From: Neptunicella sp048268085
GTDB taxonomy: Bacteria; Pseudomonadota; Gammaproteobacteria; Enterobacterales; Alteromonadaceae
DNA: 64,000 nt
Assembly: GCF_048268085.1 (NCBI RefSeq)
Contig: NZ_JBLWWF010000003.1
Location: 204,517-268,516 of the forward strand
Direction of reading: 5' to 3'
The notes below the pieces were generated by a model that was not told the origin of the DNA, searched no databases, and worked only from the letters and a program-made list of their open reading frames with translations. Below, piece by piece: positions 55,493 through 64,000 of the stretch. Positions within the stretch are counted from its first letter, which is position 1; each line of letters begins with the position of its first letter. The translations under genes and the position numbers were made by a program.

Positions 55493-56257
55493 TTACCCTG
55501 CGTAGCTACTATCAGGGAAATTCAGTTTAAGTGTTTTAAGGGCATTTTGTTTTAATTCTGCCAAATCCAGTTGGTCGTAACATTCCACCATAATTTCCAG
55601 CGCTTCTTGCAGTTGTGGAGTATCAGAATAATATTCCAATACATATTGACCTCGGTTAGCGGCAGCAACATAAGCGGAACGTTTCATATAGTAGCGGGCA
55701 ATCGCAATCTCATGTTTAGCTAATTGGGATTTGATATACACCATCCGCTTTTGCGCATCAGCAACGTATTTACTTTCAGGAAATTTCTCGATTAACGTGC
55801 GAAAATCATCAAAAGCTTGCCGTGCATGGCTGGGATCACGATCAGAACGATCTATGCCCACTAAATCCTGAAATAAGTTTTTATCGACATCCATATTCAC
55901 CAATCCACGCATATAGTAGGCATAGTCCACATCGGAATGGTTAGGATTCAGTCGGGTAAAACGATCAATTGTGGCTATCGCCTGATCGGTTTTACCGGTT
56001 TTGTAATAGGTGTAAATCAAATCAAGTTGAACCTGATGGGAGAAGGGTCCAAATGGATAGCGCGAATCTAATGCGCTCAACGCTTCCGTTGCACCGTTGA
56101 AATTACCCAGTTCCATTCGCTCTTTAGCCTGAGCATATAAGGCTTCGGGGCCTTGATTTTTAAGCATTGCATCTTCTTCCGGGGAGCTAGAGCAACCGGA
56201 TAAAGCGATCAAGCCCAATGTGAAGGCAACATAATATAAATTGATATTTTTACTCAT
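55493..56257 (-). CDS. bamD: BamD: outer-membrane assembly lipoprotein
   Basis: The protein has 254 residues with lipobox LSGC (Cys22), followed by about five tetratricopeptide-like repeats (ALYAQAKERMELGNF, RYPFGPFSHQVQLDL, NPNHSDVDYAYYMRGL). BamD is the essential scaffold lipoprotein of the BAM complex that folds outer-membrane barrels, here including the large TonB receptor. It is divergent from rluD, the usual arrangement. Confidence 0.95.
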   Translation of the reverse strand: MSKNINLYYVAFTLGLIALSGCSSSPEEDAMLKNQGPEALYAQAKERMELGNFNGATEALSALDSRYPFGPFSHQVQLDLIYTYYKTGKTDQAIATIDRFTRLNPNHSDVDYAYYMRGLVNMDVDKNLFQDLVGIDRSDRDPSHARQAFDDFRTLIEKFPESKYVADAQKRMVYIKSQLAKHEIAIARYYMKRSAYVAAANRGQYVLEYYSDTPQLQEALEIMVECYDQLDLAELKQNALKTLKLNFPDSSYAG

Positions 56258-56386
56258 TTTGACTCTTATTGTTTATCGCGATTCTGTGCGATGAAAAATT
56301 CAGTTAGAATGTATGACTTAATCACCGCATTCTACCCCACCGAATTGGGCTATGCACATTTTAATCTGAAAATTGGCGATATACCC

Positions 56387-57367
56387 ATGCATGACCATAT
56401 AGAATTAGGCGCGACGGTTCCCGAACATTTGTTTGGTAAACGATTGGATCAGGGATTAGCCGAAATGTTCCCTGATTATTCACGTTCCAGAATAAAAAGT
56501 TGGATACTAGCTGGCCAAGTTAATGTTGATGGCCACGTTAATGATCGCCCAAGAGATAAACTTGTTGGTGGTGAATCTATCATTATTCAGGCCTTGATAG
56601 AACAACAGCAACAACATCAACCAGAAGCGATTGAATTAAATATTGTTTTTGAAGATGATCATATTATGGTGATCAATAAGCCAGCCGATTTAGTTGTACA
56701 TCCAGGAGCGGGGAATGGTGATGGGACTGTTCTAAACGCCCTGTTGGCCCATGTGCCAGAAATTGGACGTGTGCCTCGAGCCGGTATTGTACATCGTCTT
56801 GATAAAGACACTACCGGATTGATGGTGATTGCTAAAACAATTGCGGCACAGACCCATTTAGTCGAACAATTGCAAGCTAGAGAAATCAGTCGTGAATATG
56901 AAGCGGTAATTTGCGGTACGATGGTGGCTGGTGGTACGGTAGAGGCACCTATTGGTCGTCATCCTTCCAAGCGCACCAGCATGGCTGTAAGAGAAATGGG
57001 CAAACCAGCCACGACGCATTATCGTATTAAAGAAAAGTTTCGGGCTCATACCCATTTACGGCTGAAGTTGGAAACCGGCAGAACGCACCAAATTCGCGTA
57101 CATATGGCACACTTACGCCATCCAATAGTGGGCGACCAGCTTTATGGTGGTAGACCTAGACCGCCTAAAGCAGCGAGTGCAGAACTAGTTGACATATTAC
57201 GTAGTTTTCGTCGTCAGGCGTTGCATGCTGCTCAATTAGAATTGGAACATCCGGTTACCGGTGAATGGTTAAAATGGCAAGCACCCTTGCCGCAGGATTT
57301 TGCTCGTTTACTCGATGTATTGAGAGAAGACAGTATTCAACATCCGGATTATTCTGTTTCGCCATGA
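56387..57367 (+). CDS. rluD: RluD: 23S rRNA pseudouridine synthase
   Basis: The product has 326 residues, the same length as E. coli RluD. An N-terminal S4 domain (RLDQGLAEMFPDYSRSRIKSW) precedes the catalytic domain with HRLDKDTTGL, whose catalytic Asp is residue 139. It modifies uridines of helix 69 in 23S rRNA. I use ATG 56387 because it reproduces the family N-terminus; the longer frame from 56291 adds unrelated residues in the promoter zone. It overlaps pgeF by four bases (ATGA). Confidence 0.95.
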   Translation: MHDHIELGATVPEHLFGKRLDQGLAEMFPDYSRSRIKSWILAGQVNVDGHVNDRPRDKLVGGESIIIQALIEQQQQHQPEAIELNIVFEDDHIMVINKPADLVVHPGAGNGDGTVLNALLAHVPEIGRVPRAGIVHRLDKDTTGLMVIAKTIAAQTHLVEQLQAREISREYEAVICGTMVAGGTVEAPIGRHPSKRTSMAVREMGKPATTHYRIKEKFRAHTHLRLKLETGRTHQIRVHMAHLRHPIVGDQLYGGRPRPPKAASAELVDILRSFRRQALHAAQLELEHPVTGEWLKWQAPLPQDFARLLDVLREDSIQHPDYSVSP

Positions 57368-58071
57368 TACAGCCAAACTGGTCTGTTCCAGCTAATATTC
57401 GTGCTTATACTTCTACTCGGCAAGGAGGGGTAAGCACTGAACCCTATACAAGTATGAATATCGCCACGCATGTGGGGGATAATGAAAATGACGTGATGAT
57501 TAATCGTTCACGCTTAATTAATGATCGGAACATTAATTGGTTAAATCAAACCCATAGTAATATCGCGATTGAGCTTTTTGCTAATAATTCTCACGTTCAC
57601 GATGCGGATGCGAGTTTTACTCATCAAGCCAATGTGGTTTGTGCGGTAATGACTGCTGATTGTTTACCTGTTTTGCTGGCGAATACGACATCAGGTACGG
57701 TAGCCGCAATTCATGCTGGGTGGCGGGGGTTGGCTGAGGGCGTCATTGAAAATACTATTACTGCGATGGCGGTTAACAATACCGATATTCACGCGTGGTT
57801 AGGGCCGGCAATTGGTGCGACGGTCTTTGAAGTAGGAGAAGAGGTAAAACAAGCGTTTTCCATTGATGAGCAGGCGTTTTTTAAAACCCAATTGGAACCA
57901 CAAAAATATATGGCTGATATATACCAGATTGCTCGCTGTCGCTTGCAACGTTTAGGTGTTGTTAATATTTCTGGTGGCGAATACTGCACTTATACTCAGC
58001 CTGATTTATTCTATTCTTATCGCCGTGATGGTCAAACGGGTCGCATGGTCTCTTATATTTGGTTTGAGTAA
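57364..58071 (+). CDS. pgeF: PgeF (YfiH): peptidoglycan-editing multicopper-like protein
   Basis: The product has 235 residues. The family metal site His64 (NQTHSN), Cys100 (MTADCLPVLL) and His117 (AIHAGWRG) is intact. The family was called polyphenol oxidase or laccase-like and acts on purine nucleosides; in E. coli it edits peptidoglycan precursors. The start at 57364 gives the classical ATGA overlap with rluD; a frame beginning at 57265 would lie inside rluD. Confidence 0.92.
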   Translation: MIQPNWSVPANIRAYTSTRQGGVSTEPYTSMNIATHVGDNENDVMINRSRLINDRNINWLNQTHSNIAIELFANNSHVHDADASFTHQANVVCAVMTADCLPVLLANTTSGTVAAIHAGWRGLAEGVIENTITAMAVNNTDIHAWLGPAIGATVFEVGEEVKQAFSIDEQAFFKTQLEPQKYMADIYQIARCRLQRLGVVNISGGEYCTYTQPDLFYSYRRDGQTGRMVSYIWFE

Positions 58072-58120
58072 CTAGTTGATTCATTTTTTGATATAGATCA
58101 AATTTAGTTAGTTACCGTCG

Positions 58121-58149
58121 CTTGAATAACTTACCTAAGCACCCATTTT
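58121..58149 (+). promoter_or_regulatory. Sigma-32 (RpoH) heat-shock promoter of clpB
   Basis: CTTGAA at 58121-58126 and CCCATTT at 58142-58148 are separated by 15 bases, fitting the RpoH consensus CTTGAA-N13-17-CCCCATnT with one mismatch. It lies 35 bp upstream of the clpB ATG. Heat-shock control of clpB is the norm in gammaproteobacteria. Confidence 0.78.
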
Positions 58150-58183
58150 ATAATTATTAAAAGGTCTCAGCAGGTAACTAAAT

Positions 58184-60754
58184 ATGCGTTCTGACAGATT
58201 GACTAGTAAATTCCAGATGGCGATTTCTGATGCACAATCCTTGGCATTAGGGCGTGATCATCAATATATCGAACCGGTTCATTTAATGATGGCAATGATG
58301 AATCAGGAAGGGGGCTCGGTTCGACCTTTAATGGATCAGGCTAAGGTTAATGTAAATAGTTTACGTTCTGCTTTAGCCGAGGCTATTGAGCGCTTGCCGC
58401 ATGTGGATGGTACCGGTGGTGATGTCCAGTTTGGTAAAGAAACTGTCGTATTACTCAACTTGACGGATAAGATCGCCCAGAAGCGCAAAGATCAATATAT
58501 TACCTCTGAAATTTTTGTCTTAGCGGCGACGGAAGATAAAGGTAAGTTAGGTGAAATACTACGCCAGTTAGGTGCCACAGCAGAAAATATTTCCAAAGCC
58601 ATCGAAAAAATTAGAGGCGGCGAAGCCGTCACTGATGCTAATGCCGAAGATGTGCGTCAGGCCTTAGAAAAATTCACCTTGGATCTGACTGAAAGAGCAG
58701 AACAAGGAAAACTTGACCCGGTAATTGGTCGCGATGACGAAATTCGTCGCACTATTCAGGTGTTGCAGCGCAGAACCAAAAACAATCCCGTATTAATTGG
58801 TGAACCTGGAGTCGGAAAAACGGCCATCGTAGAGGGGCTAGCCCAGCGGATTATTAATGGTGAAGTGCCTGAAGGGCTAAAAAATAAACGGGTCTTATCG
58901 TTGGATATGGGCTCATTAGTTGCTGGAGCTAAATATCGGGGTGAATTTGAAGAGCGTTTAAAAGCGGTACTGAATGAATTAGCTAAAGAAGAAGGCAAAG
59001 TCATTCTGTTTATTGATGAATTACATACGATGGTGGGGGCTGGTAAAGGCGAAGGGGCAATGGATGCTGGTAATATGCTCAAACCTGCATTAGCCCGCGG
59101 TGAACTGCATTGTGTGGGGGCCACTACCTTAGATGAATACCGTCAGTATATTGAAAAAGATGCTGCATTAGAGCGTCGCTTCCAGAAAGTGCAAGTAGAT
59201 GAACCTAATGTGGAAGATACTATTGCTATTCTGCGCGGCTTAAAAGAACGTTATGAGTTACACCATTCGGTTAATATTACGGATCCCGCAATTGTTGCTG
59301 CAGCGACTTTGTCACATCGATATATCAGTGATCGCCAACTTCCAGATAAAGCCATTGATTTAATCGATGAGGCTGCATCCAGCATTCGTATGCAAATAGA
59401 TTCAAAGCCAGAAGAAATGGATCGTTTAGAGCGCCGTATTATTCAGCTCAAGCTGGAGGAGCAAGCTTTGGCTAAAGAAACCGATGAAGCCAGCCATAAG
59501 CGTCTTGAGATTATTGAACAGGAGCGCGAACAGCTAGAATTTAAATTTGTTGAGTTAGAAAAAATATGGGTTGCCGAAAAATCGGCAATGCAAGGCACAC
59601 AACACATCAAATCGGAATTGGAGCATGCCAAACTGGATCTGGAGATTGCCAGACGCGCCAGTGATTTGAGCCGTATGTCTGAATTACAATATGGCCGTAT
59701 CCCAGAATTGGAGTTGCAGTTAGAACAAGCATCAGATGCACAAAATCAGGAATTACATTTACTTAAAAATAAAGTCACTGAAAATGAAATTGCTGATGTA
59801 CTGTCTCGCTGGACAGGCATACCGGTATCAAAGATGCTGGAAGGTGAGGTTGACAAGTTACTGCGTATGGAAGAGGCATTACACGCCAGAGTGGTAGGGC
59901 AAAACGAAGCGGTTGAAGCGGTATCAAATGCGATACGTCGTACCCGTGCCGGTTTAGCTGATCCTAATCGTCCTATTGGCTCGTTTTTGTTTCTCGGTCC
60001 TACTGGAGTGGGTAAAACTGAGCTATGCAAAGCATTGGCTGGTTTTATGTTTGATACCGAAGATGCGATGGTACGTATCGATATGTCAGAATTTATGGAG
60101 AAGCACTCAGTAGCACGTTTAGTTGGGGCTCCTCCTGGCTATGTGGGGTATGAGGAAGGGGGATATTTAACTGAAGCGGTTAGACGTAAGCCGTATTCAG
60201 TGATATTGCTTGATGAAGTAGAAAAAGCACATCCAGATGTATTCAATATTTTATTGCAGGTATTGGATGACGGACGTTTAACGGATGGGCAAGGTAGAAC
60301 CGTTGATTTTAAAAATACGGTTATTATTATGACGTCAAATCTAGGTTCAGATGTTATTCAAGAACTTAATGATGAAGCCCATTATGAAATGATGAAACGT
60401 CGTGTTTTGGATGTTGTTGCCCAGAACTTTCGCCCAGAGTTCATTAACCGAATTGATGATACGGTAGTATTCCACCCACTTGATAGCTCGCAAATCAAAC
60501 AAATTGCCAGTATTCAGTTGAGTGGCTTAAAAAATCGTTTAATCCAAAAAGGGTATCAACTTGAGGTGTCTGAGCAGGCATTAAATAAATTAGCAGAAGC
60601 TGGATTCGATCCTGTATATGGAGCAAGACCGCTTAAAAGAGCTATTCAGCAGCAGATTGAAAACCTATTAGCACATAGAATATTGTCAGGGACGATTCTA
60701 CCTAACAGTACTATTCATTTAAGTGCAGATGATGTTGGCTTTTTGATTGAATAA
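58184..60754 (+). CDS. clpB: ClpB: ATP-dependent disaggregase chaperone
   Basis: The protein has 856 residues. An N-domain (RLTSKFQMAISDAQSLALGRD) precedes AAA+ module 1 with Walker A GEPGVGKT (near 206-213). The coiled-coil middle domain spans about 400-520 and module 2 has GPTGVGKT (near 605) and the arginine-finger segments. Together with DnaK it rescues aggregated proteins. ATG follows AGGTAAC, and a sigma-32 promoter lies upstream. No internal alternative start is claimed. Confidence 0.98.
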   Translation: MRSDRLTSKFQMAISDAQSLALGRDHQYIEPVHLMMAMMNQEGGSVRPLMDQAKVNVNSLRSALAEAIERLPHVDGTGGDVQFGKETVVLLNLTDKIAQKRKDQYITSEIFVLAATEDKGKLGEILRQLGATAENISKAIEKIRGGEAVTDANAEDVRQALEKFTLDLTERAEQGKLDPVIGRDDEIRRTIQVLQRRTKNNPVLIGEPGVGKTAIVEGLAQRIINGEVPEGLKNKRVLSLDMGSLVAGAKYRGEFEERLKAVLNELAKEEGKVILFIDELHTMVGAGKGEGAMDAGNMLKPALARGELHCVGATTLDEYRQYIEKDAALERRFQKVQVDEPNVEDTIAILRGLKERYELHHSVNITDPAIVAAATLSHRYISDRQLPDKAIDLIDEAASSIRMQIDSKPEEMDRLERRIIQLKLEEQALAKETDEASHKRLEIIEQEREQLEFKFVELEKIWVAEKSAMQGTQHIKSELEHAKLDLEIARRASDLSRMSELQYGRIPELELQLEQASDAQNQELHLLKNKVTENEIADVLSRWTGIPVSKMLEGEVDKLLRMEEALHARVVGQNEAVEAVSNAIRRTRAGLADPNRPIGSFLFLGPTGVGKTELCKALAGFMFDTEDAMVRIDMSEFMEKHSVARLVGAPPGYVGYEEGGYLTEAVRRKPYSVILLDEVEKAHPDVFNILLQVLDDGRLTDGQGRTVDFKNTVIIMTSNLGSDVIQELNDEAHYEMMKRRVLDVVAQNFRPEFINRIDDTVVFHPLDSSQIKQIASIQLSGLKNRLIQKGYQLEVSEQALNKLAEAGFDPVYGARPLKRAIQQQIENLLAHRILSGTILPNSTIHLSADDVGFLIE

Positions 60755-60761
60755 TGAACCG

Positions 60762-60798
60762 GTACAGTCACGGTGTTTATTTTAAATCGTGACTGTAC
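60762..60798. repeat. Inverted repeat between convergent clpB and prsT
   Basis: GTACAGTCACG and CGTGACTGTAC form a perfect 11-bp stem with a 15-base AT-rich loop. It lies between two convergent genes and probably acts as a transcription barrier, though no T tract follows. Confidence 0.55.
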
Positions 60799-60825
60799 TC
60801 TAATGCTTCGTTTGACAAATATTAA

Positions 60826-63615
60826 CTACTTCAAATTATCTAATAGCAGTACAGCATCTTCGAATTCTGGATAGGTGTCAGCTTGCGTAGCGATTTTTAA
60901 TTGATTAATTGCTTCTTCGTTACGATCCAGTTTGAATAAAGTATGTCCTAAATGGTATCTAATTTCCGGATTTTTGGAATCCAATACATAGGCTTCTCTT
61001 AAATAGGCTAGCGCATCAGTAAACTTTTGTTGTCTGGCTAGTATCCAGCCAAATGTATCGAGTAAAGCTGGATTCTTATTGCCACCATTATCTAATGCGA
61101 GTTTCGCTGTTTGGTAAGCTTTATCCAAATCACTTTGGGCATAAATATTCGCTAAGTTATTTAAAATGGCAGCAGATAAATGGTATTCATCAGTTTCTAG
61201 TAGCTTTTTATAGTGCTGGGTTGCAAGTGCCCATTCATCATTATCAAGGTAGGCATCGGCTAATAGCTTGCGTTTCCAGTTTGATGTTGGATCTTTTATT
61301 AGCAAATCTTCAAGGGTATTGGAAAAGACTTTTTGTCCATAGCCCTCTTTTGTAAGCATGTATAATTTTACGATAGCCACTTTATTTTCGGGAGCTATGA
61401 GAATTGCTTTGACGTACTCTTTTACTGCTTTCTGCTTATCTTTCAAGTGGTTAGCTAAATCCCCTTTCAAGACGTAAAGTTCTGCAGTATTGGCATCAAC
61501 TTTAGCGAGTTCTGAAATCAGTTGCTTAGTTTCATCTGGCTTATTTTCAATTAGAGACAATCTTGCGAGATCTATTTTGGCGTTGTAATGATCTGCAGAC
61601 AGGGATAACACTTTATTAAGCGTTTTCCTTGCCCCCTGTAAGTCATTGGCTTTGATTTGATGAGAGGCTAATAAGTGCAGCTTAGCCGGATCACTCAGCC
61701 ATAATTCGTATATAACAGTAAAATTCGATTTGGCACTTTCTGAGTTTCGCATTGCCGAATATATGCGAGCTTGCTGAAGCAGTAACGTGGCATTTAAGCG
61801 ATCATTTTGAAGCAATCGTGAAACAATTAATAATGCATCAGACCAACGATTTTGGGCCATATAAATTGCAGATAATTTGCGATTGGCAGCAATATCGCTT
61901 GGGTAATAATTCAGTAATTTGTTTATCCATGATTCAGCAGCGTTTAGGTCATTTGTTTCTATAGCAAGGTCTGCCAATTCTAATAGAGTAGCTTTGTGCG
62001 ACGGAGTCTGACTGATTATACCTGAAAGGGTTGCTTGAGCTTGAGCATAGTCATGGTTATTTTTGTATATTAATGCCGTGTTATAAGTCGCACTAATATT
62101 ATCCGGTTTAATAGCGAGTACTTTTTTTAATACAGTACGAGCATTATCATATTCTGAGTTTGCAATCATTACAGCTGCGAGGAGATTTAGCGCATCGATG
62201 TTTTTTTCATCTTGTTCCAGCAATCTATTTGTAATGTTTCGTGCCTTGTCTAGTTGTCCATTGTTTAATAGCAATTTTCCCTTTAATAATAAAAACTGCT
62301 GATTGGGGGCCGCAGTCGTAATAGAGTTTAGAGTTGCTAACGCAATACCATGTTGACCTTTAAGGTCATATATTCGTGCTTGAGTAAACAATAAAGCAGG
62401 ATCATCAGGAAAATGACTGGATAATTTTTTTTGAATATTTTCGGCTCTAAACAAATTATTTTCATGAATATATAGTTGAATTAACAATAGTCCTAATTCA
62501 AGATTTTTATTTACAATGTTGGGCTTGTCTTCAAGCAGTAAAATGGCTTGATCATATTGGTTAGAGTTAATATAAATATGAGCCAGTATTTTTAGCGCAT
62601 TCGGATCTCCTGCACTCTCCTCGATATGTTTGAGTAACAACTTTTGTGAGGTTTCTATATTACCTTGCATCAGCTCGGCAATACCTCTGACCATTGTGGT
62701 ATTTCTGTCATACAGCATGGTTGAAGGATCGAGTAATGACATCTCCTGACTTAACTTGGCCAAAATACCTTTGGCCAGTTCTGACTTGCCTTCGTTGCTT
62801 AAATACCAGGCTTCAATTAGTGTCGCTGTAGGATCATTTGGTGTTTGCTCTAGTATTACATCATTTAGTTTCCGAGCTTGCTCCAATTGTCCTGTTGATA
62901 GGTAACTTAATGTCAGACTGCGAAGTATTTTAGGATCTTGATTATCAATATTGTAAGCCTTGAGAAAGCAGCTAAGGGCTTGTTTTTGGTCTTGTTGCTT
63001 GAGAGCTAATTCTCCCTTTAAATACCATGTTTTTTCATTATTTGGTTCGATGTTTAATGAATGTTCTATAATTGATTCTGCTTCTTTCAGCATTCCCTTA
63101 CTGACATATAAAGTTGCTAAAGTATTTAGGGATCGGGTGTCATCCGGAAACAGTTGCTGTGCTTGTTTAAATTCAAACTCGGCTAAATCGGGCTGAGATG
63201 TAATAAGGTATGCCTGCCCTCGCAATAGATGCCATTCAAACTTCCCTTCTTTTGTTAGGTTATAGTATTGATCTTCATAGGAAAGAAGCTTATCCACTTT
63301 CTTTTGCACTATTAGACTTGTCCCCAGCAAAGGAAGAACAAGATTAATGTCTGCACCCATTTCTAAAGATTGAGTTAACTCTTGTTCCGCCGCGGCGACA
63401 TTACCGCTATTAAAATAAACTTTACCGAGTAATAGTTTGGAAGGTAGATGAGTCGGATTTATTTGAATTGAATTTTTTAGATGGATAAATGCTTCATCAG
63501 TGTTGCCTGAATTATATGCTTTTAAAGCTAATTCGTAGTGATTAACAGCCTCAATTGAAAAGGCTTGGCTACTAAATAAAAGTGCCAAGCCTAATATACT
63601 AAATATAACTTTCAT
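60826..63615 (-). CDS. prsT: PrsT-like PEP-CTERM system tetratricopeptide protein
   Basis: The protein has 929 residues. A signal peptide of about 20 residues ends at AFS; no lipobox cysteine is present. The rest is a continuous array of more than twenty tetratricopeptide repeats (ALKAYNSGNTDEAFIHLKNS, NPTHLPSKLLLGKVYFNSGN and so on). Length and architecture match the TPR protein PrsT of the XrtA/PEP-CTERM exopolysaccharide system. It would act in the periplasm in polysaccharide export or protein sorting. A PEP-CTERM gene lies directly upstream on the same strand. Confidence 0.8.
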   Translation of the reverse strand: MKVIFSILGLALLFSSQAFSIEAVNHYELALKAYNSGNTDEAFIHLKNSIQINPTHLPSKLLLGKVYFNSGNVAAAEQELTQSLEMGADINLVLPLLGTSLIVQKKVDKLLSYEDQYYNLTKEGKFEWHLLRGQAYLITSQPDLAEFEFKQAQQLFPDDTRSLNTLATLYVSKGMLKEAESIIEHSLNIEPNNEKTWYLKGELALKQQDQKQALSCFLKAYNIDNQDPKILRSLTLSYLSTGQLEQARKLNDVILEQTPNDPTATLIEAWYLSNEGKSELAKGILAKLSQEMSLLDPSTMLYDRNTTMVRGIAELMQGNIETSQKLLLKHIEESAGDPNALKILAHIYINSNQYDQAILLLEDKPNIVNKNLELGLLLIQLYIHENNLFRAENIQKKLSSHFPDDPALLFTQARIYDLKGQHGIALATLNSITTAAPNQQFLLLKGKLLLNNGQLDKARNITNRLLEQDEKNIDALNLLAAVMIANSEYDNARTVLKKVLAIKPDNISATYNTALIYKNNHDYAQAQATLSGIISQTPSHKATLLELADLAIETNDLNAAESWINKLLNYYPSDIAANRKLSAIYMAQNRWSDALLIVSRLLQNDRLNATLLLQQARIYSAMRNSESAKSNFTVIYELWLSDPAKLHLLASHQIKANDLQGARKTLNKVLSLSADHYNAKIDLARLSLIENKPDETKQLISELAKVDANTAELYVLKGDLANHLKDKQKAVKEYVKAILIAPENKVAIVKLYMLTKEGYGQKVFSNTLEDLLIKDPTSNWKRKLLADAYLDNDEWALATQHYKKLLETDEYHLSAAILNNLANIYAQSDLDKAYQTAKLALDNGGNKNPALLDTFGWILARQQKFTDALAYLREAYVLDSKNPEIRYHLGHTLFKLDRNEEAINQLKIATQADTYPEFEDAVLLLDNLK

Positions 63616-63682
63616 TTTTAGTGAACAAACCTTTAATAATGCTTTATTTGTCTACACTATGAAAAACAGTGTACAAGAGCAA

Positions 63683-64000
63683 TTAACTTTGTTGTTTTTT
63701 ACGTACTCTAGTCAATGATAACAATCCAAGAGCAAATAATGCCATTACACCGGGTTCTGGGACATCTGTTGTATTTCCTTCCCGAGTAGTGGTGGTCACA
63801 CTAGTCAATTTAAAACCATCATTACCATAACCATTGTTGAAAAGGGTTCCAAATTCAGGATTATAAGCCCCAATTAACCAATATTTAGATGTCACTCCCC
63901 CACCAACAGATTGGTATTGGGTGGTAGTAACATCGGCATATTGACCAATCGATTGCCATCCTTGTCCTACAATACTTGACCAAGATGACCCATCAATACT
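63683..64000 (-). CDS. PEP-CTERM protein, truncated by the window edge
   Basis: The minus-strand frame is open to position 64000, so only the last 105 residues are present. The visible part (KYWLIGAYNPEFGTLF, NNGYGNDGFKLTSVTT) is beta-rich. The C-terminus has VPEPGVMALFALGLLSLTRVRKK, a clear PEP-CTERM sorting tail. It lies 67 bp upstream of prsT on the same strand, so co-transcription is possible. The N-terminus and signal peptide are beyond the window. Confidence 0.85.
   Translation of the reverse strand, partial: SIDGSSWSSIVGQGWQSIGQYADVTTTQYQSVGGGVTSKYWLIGAYNPEFGTLFNNGYGNDGFKLTSVTTTTREGNTTDVPEPGVMALFALGLLSLTRVRKKQQS

Noticed and set aside
57265..57363. Longer start of pgeF inside rluD
   Set aside because: The extra residues are an out-of-frame reading of rluD; the ATGA overlap at 57364 gives the family N-terminus.

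Overview
This window looks like a chromosome segment of a marine, polysaccharide-degrading gammaproteobacterium of the Alteromonadales type. That placement is inferred from gene content: a sodium-pumping Nqr complex, NagX beside a GH18 enzyme with NagR-like operators, large TonB-dependent receptors paired with flavin-dependent halogenases, PEP-CTERM proteins with a PrsT-like TPR protein, and the conserved gene order ribF-ileS-lspA-fkpB-ispH and bamD/rluD-pgeF-clpB. Base composition leans moderately to AT. No tRNA, rRNA, CRISPR array or insertion sequence was seen.

Layout. 1-6.1 kb: end of nqrA, then nqrBCDEF, with the flavin transferase apbE and the maturation factor nqrM. 6.1-10 kb: a CPA1-type Na+/H+ antiporter (minus strand), then a secreted GH18 enzyme and nagX, each preceded by the same 14-bp palindrome. 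10-14.5 kb: a PEP-CTERM protein and a large multidomain GH16 laminarinase downstream of a pair of mirror-image LacI-type operators. 14.5-17.3 kb: dinB with a LexA box and an M17 aminopeptidase. 17.4-20.1 kb: an AT-rich leucine-rich-repeat lipoprotein. 20.6-28.3 kb: a glucuronoxylan-type operon (GH9, GH43, GH115, mannonate dehydratase). 28.6-37.9 kb: a TonB-dependent receptor, then three flavin-dependent-halogenase-family genes (the middle one lacking the catalytic motifs), a DUF6445-like protein with a putative Fe/2-oxoglutarate residue set, and a small STAS-like protein.

38-46.5 kb: a von Willebrand A PEP-CTERM protein (minus strand), then murJ and ribF-ileS-lspA-fkpB-ispH. 46.7-54 kb: type IV pilus minor pilin operon pilV-pilW-pilX-pilY1-pilE with a convergent fimT. 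54.2-60.8 kb: nadE, glnB, bamD (minus), rluD-pgeF and clpB with a heat-shock-type promoter. 60.8-64 kb: prsT and a truncated PEP-CTERM gene on the minus strand.

How it works together. Two carbohydrate regulons (GlcNAc/chitin and beta-1,3-glucan) and one glucuronoxylan locus sit close together. Their operators suggest control by LacI-family repressors encoded outside the window. The best candidate for an under-described system is the receptor-halogenase block at 28.6-37.9 kb next to the glucuronoxylan operon. Its two intact halogenases, one pseudo-halogenase and a putative oxygenase suggest a dedicated modification activity linked to outer-membrane uptake; the substrate cannot be read from sequence.
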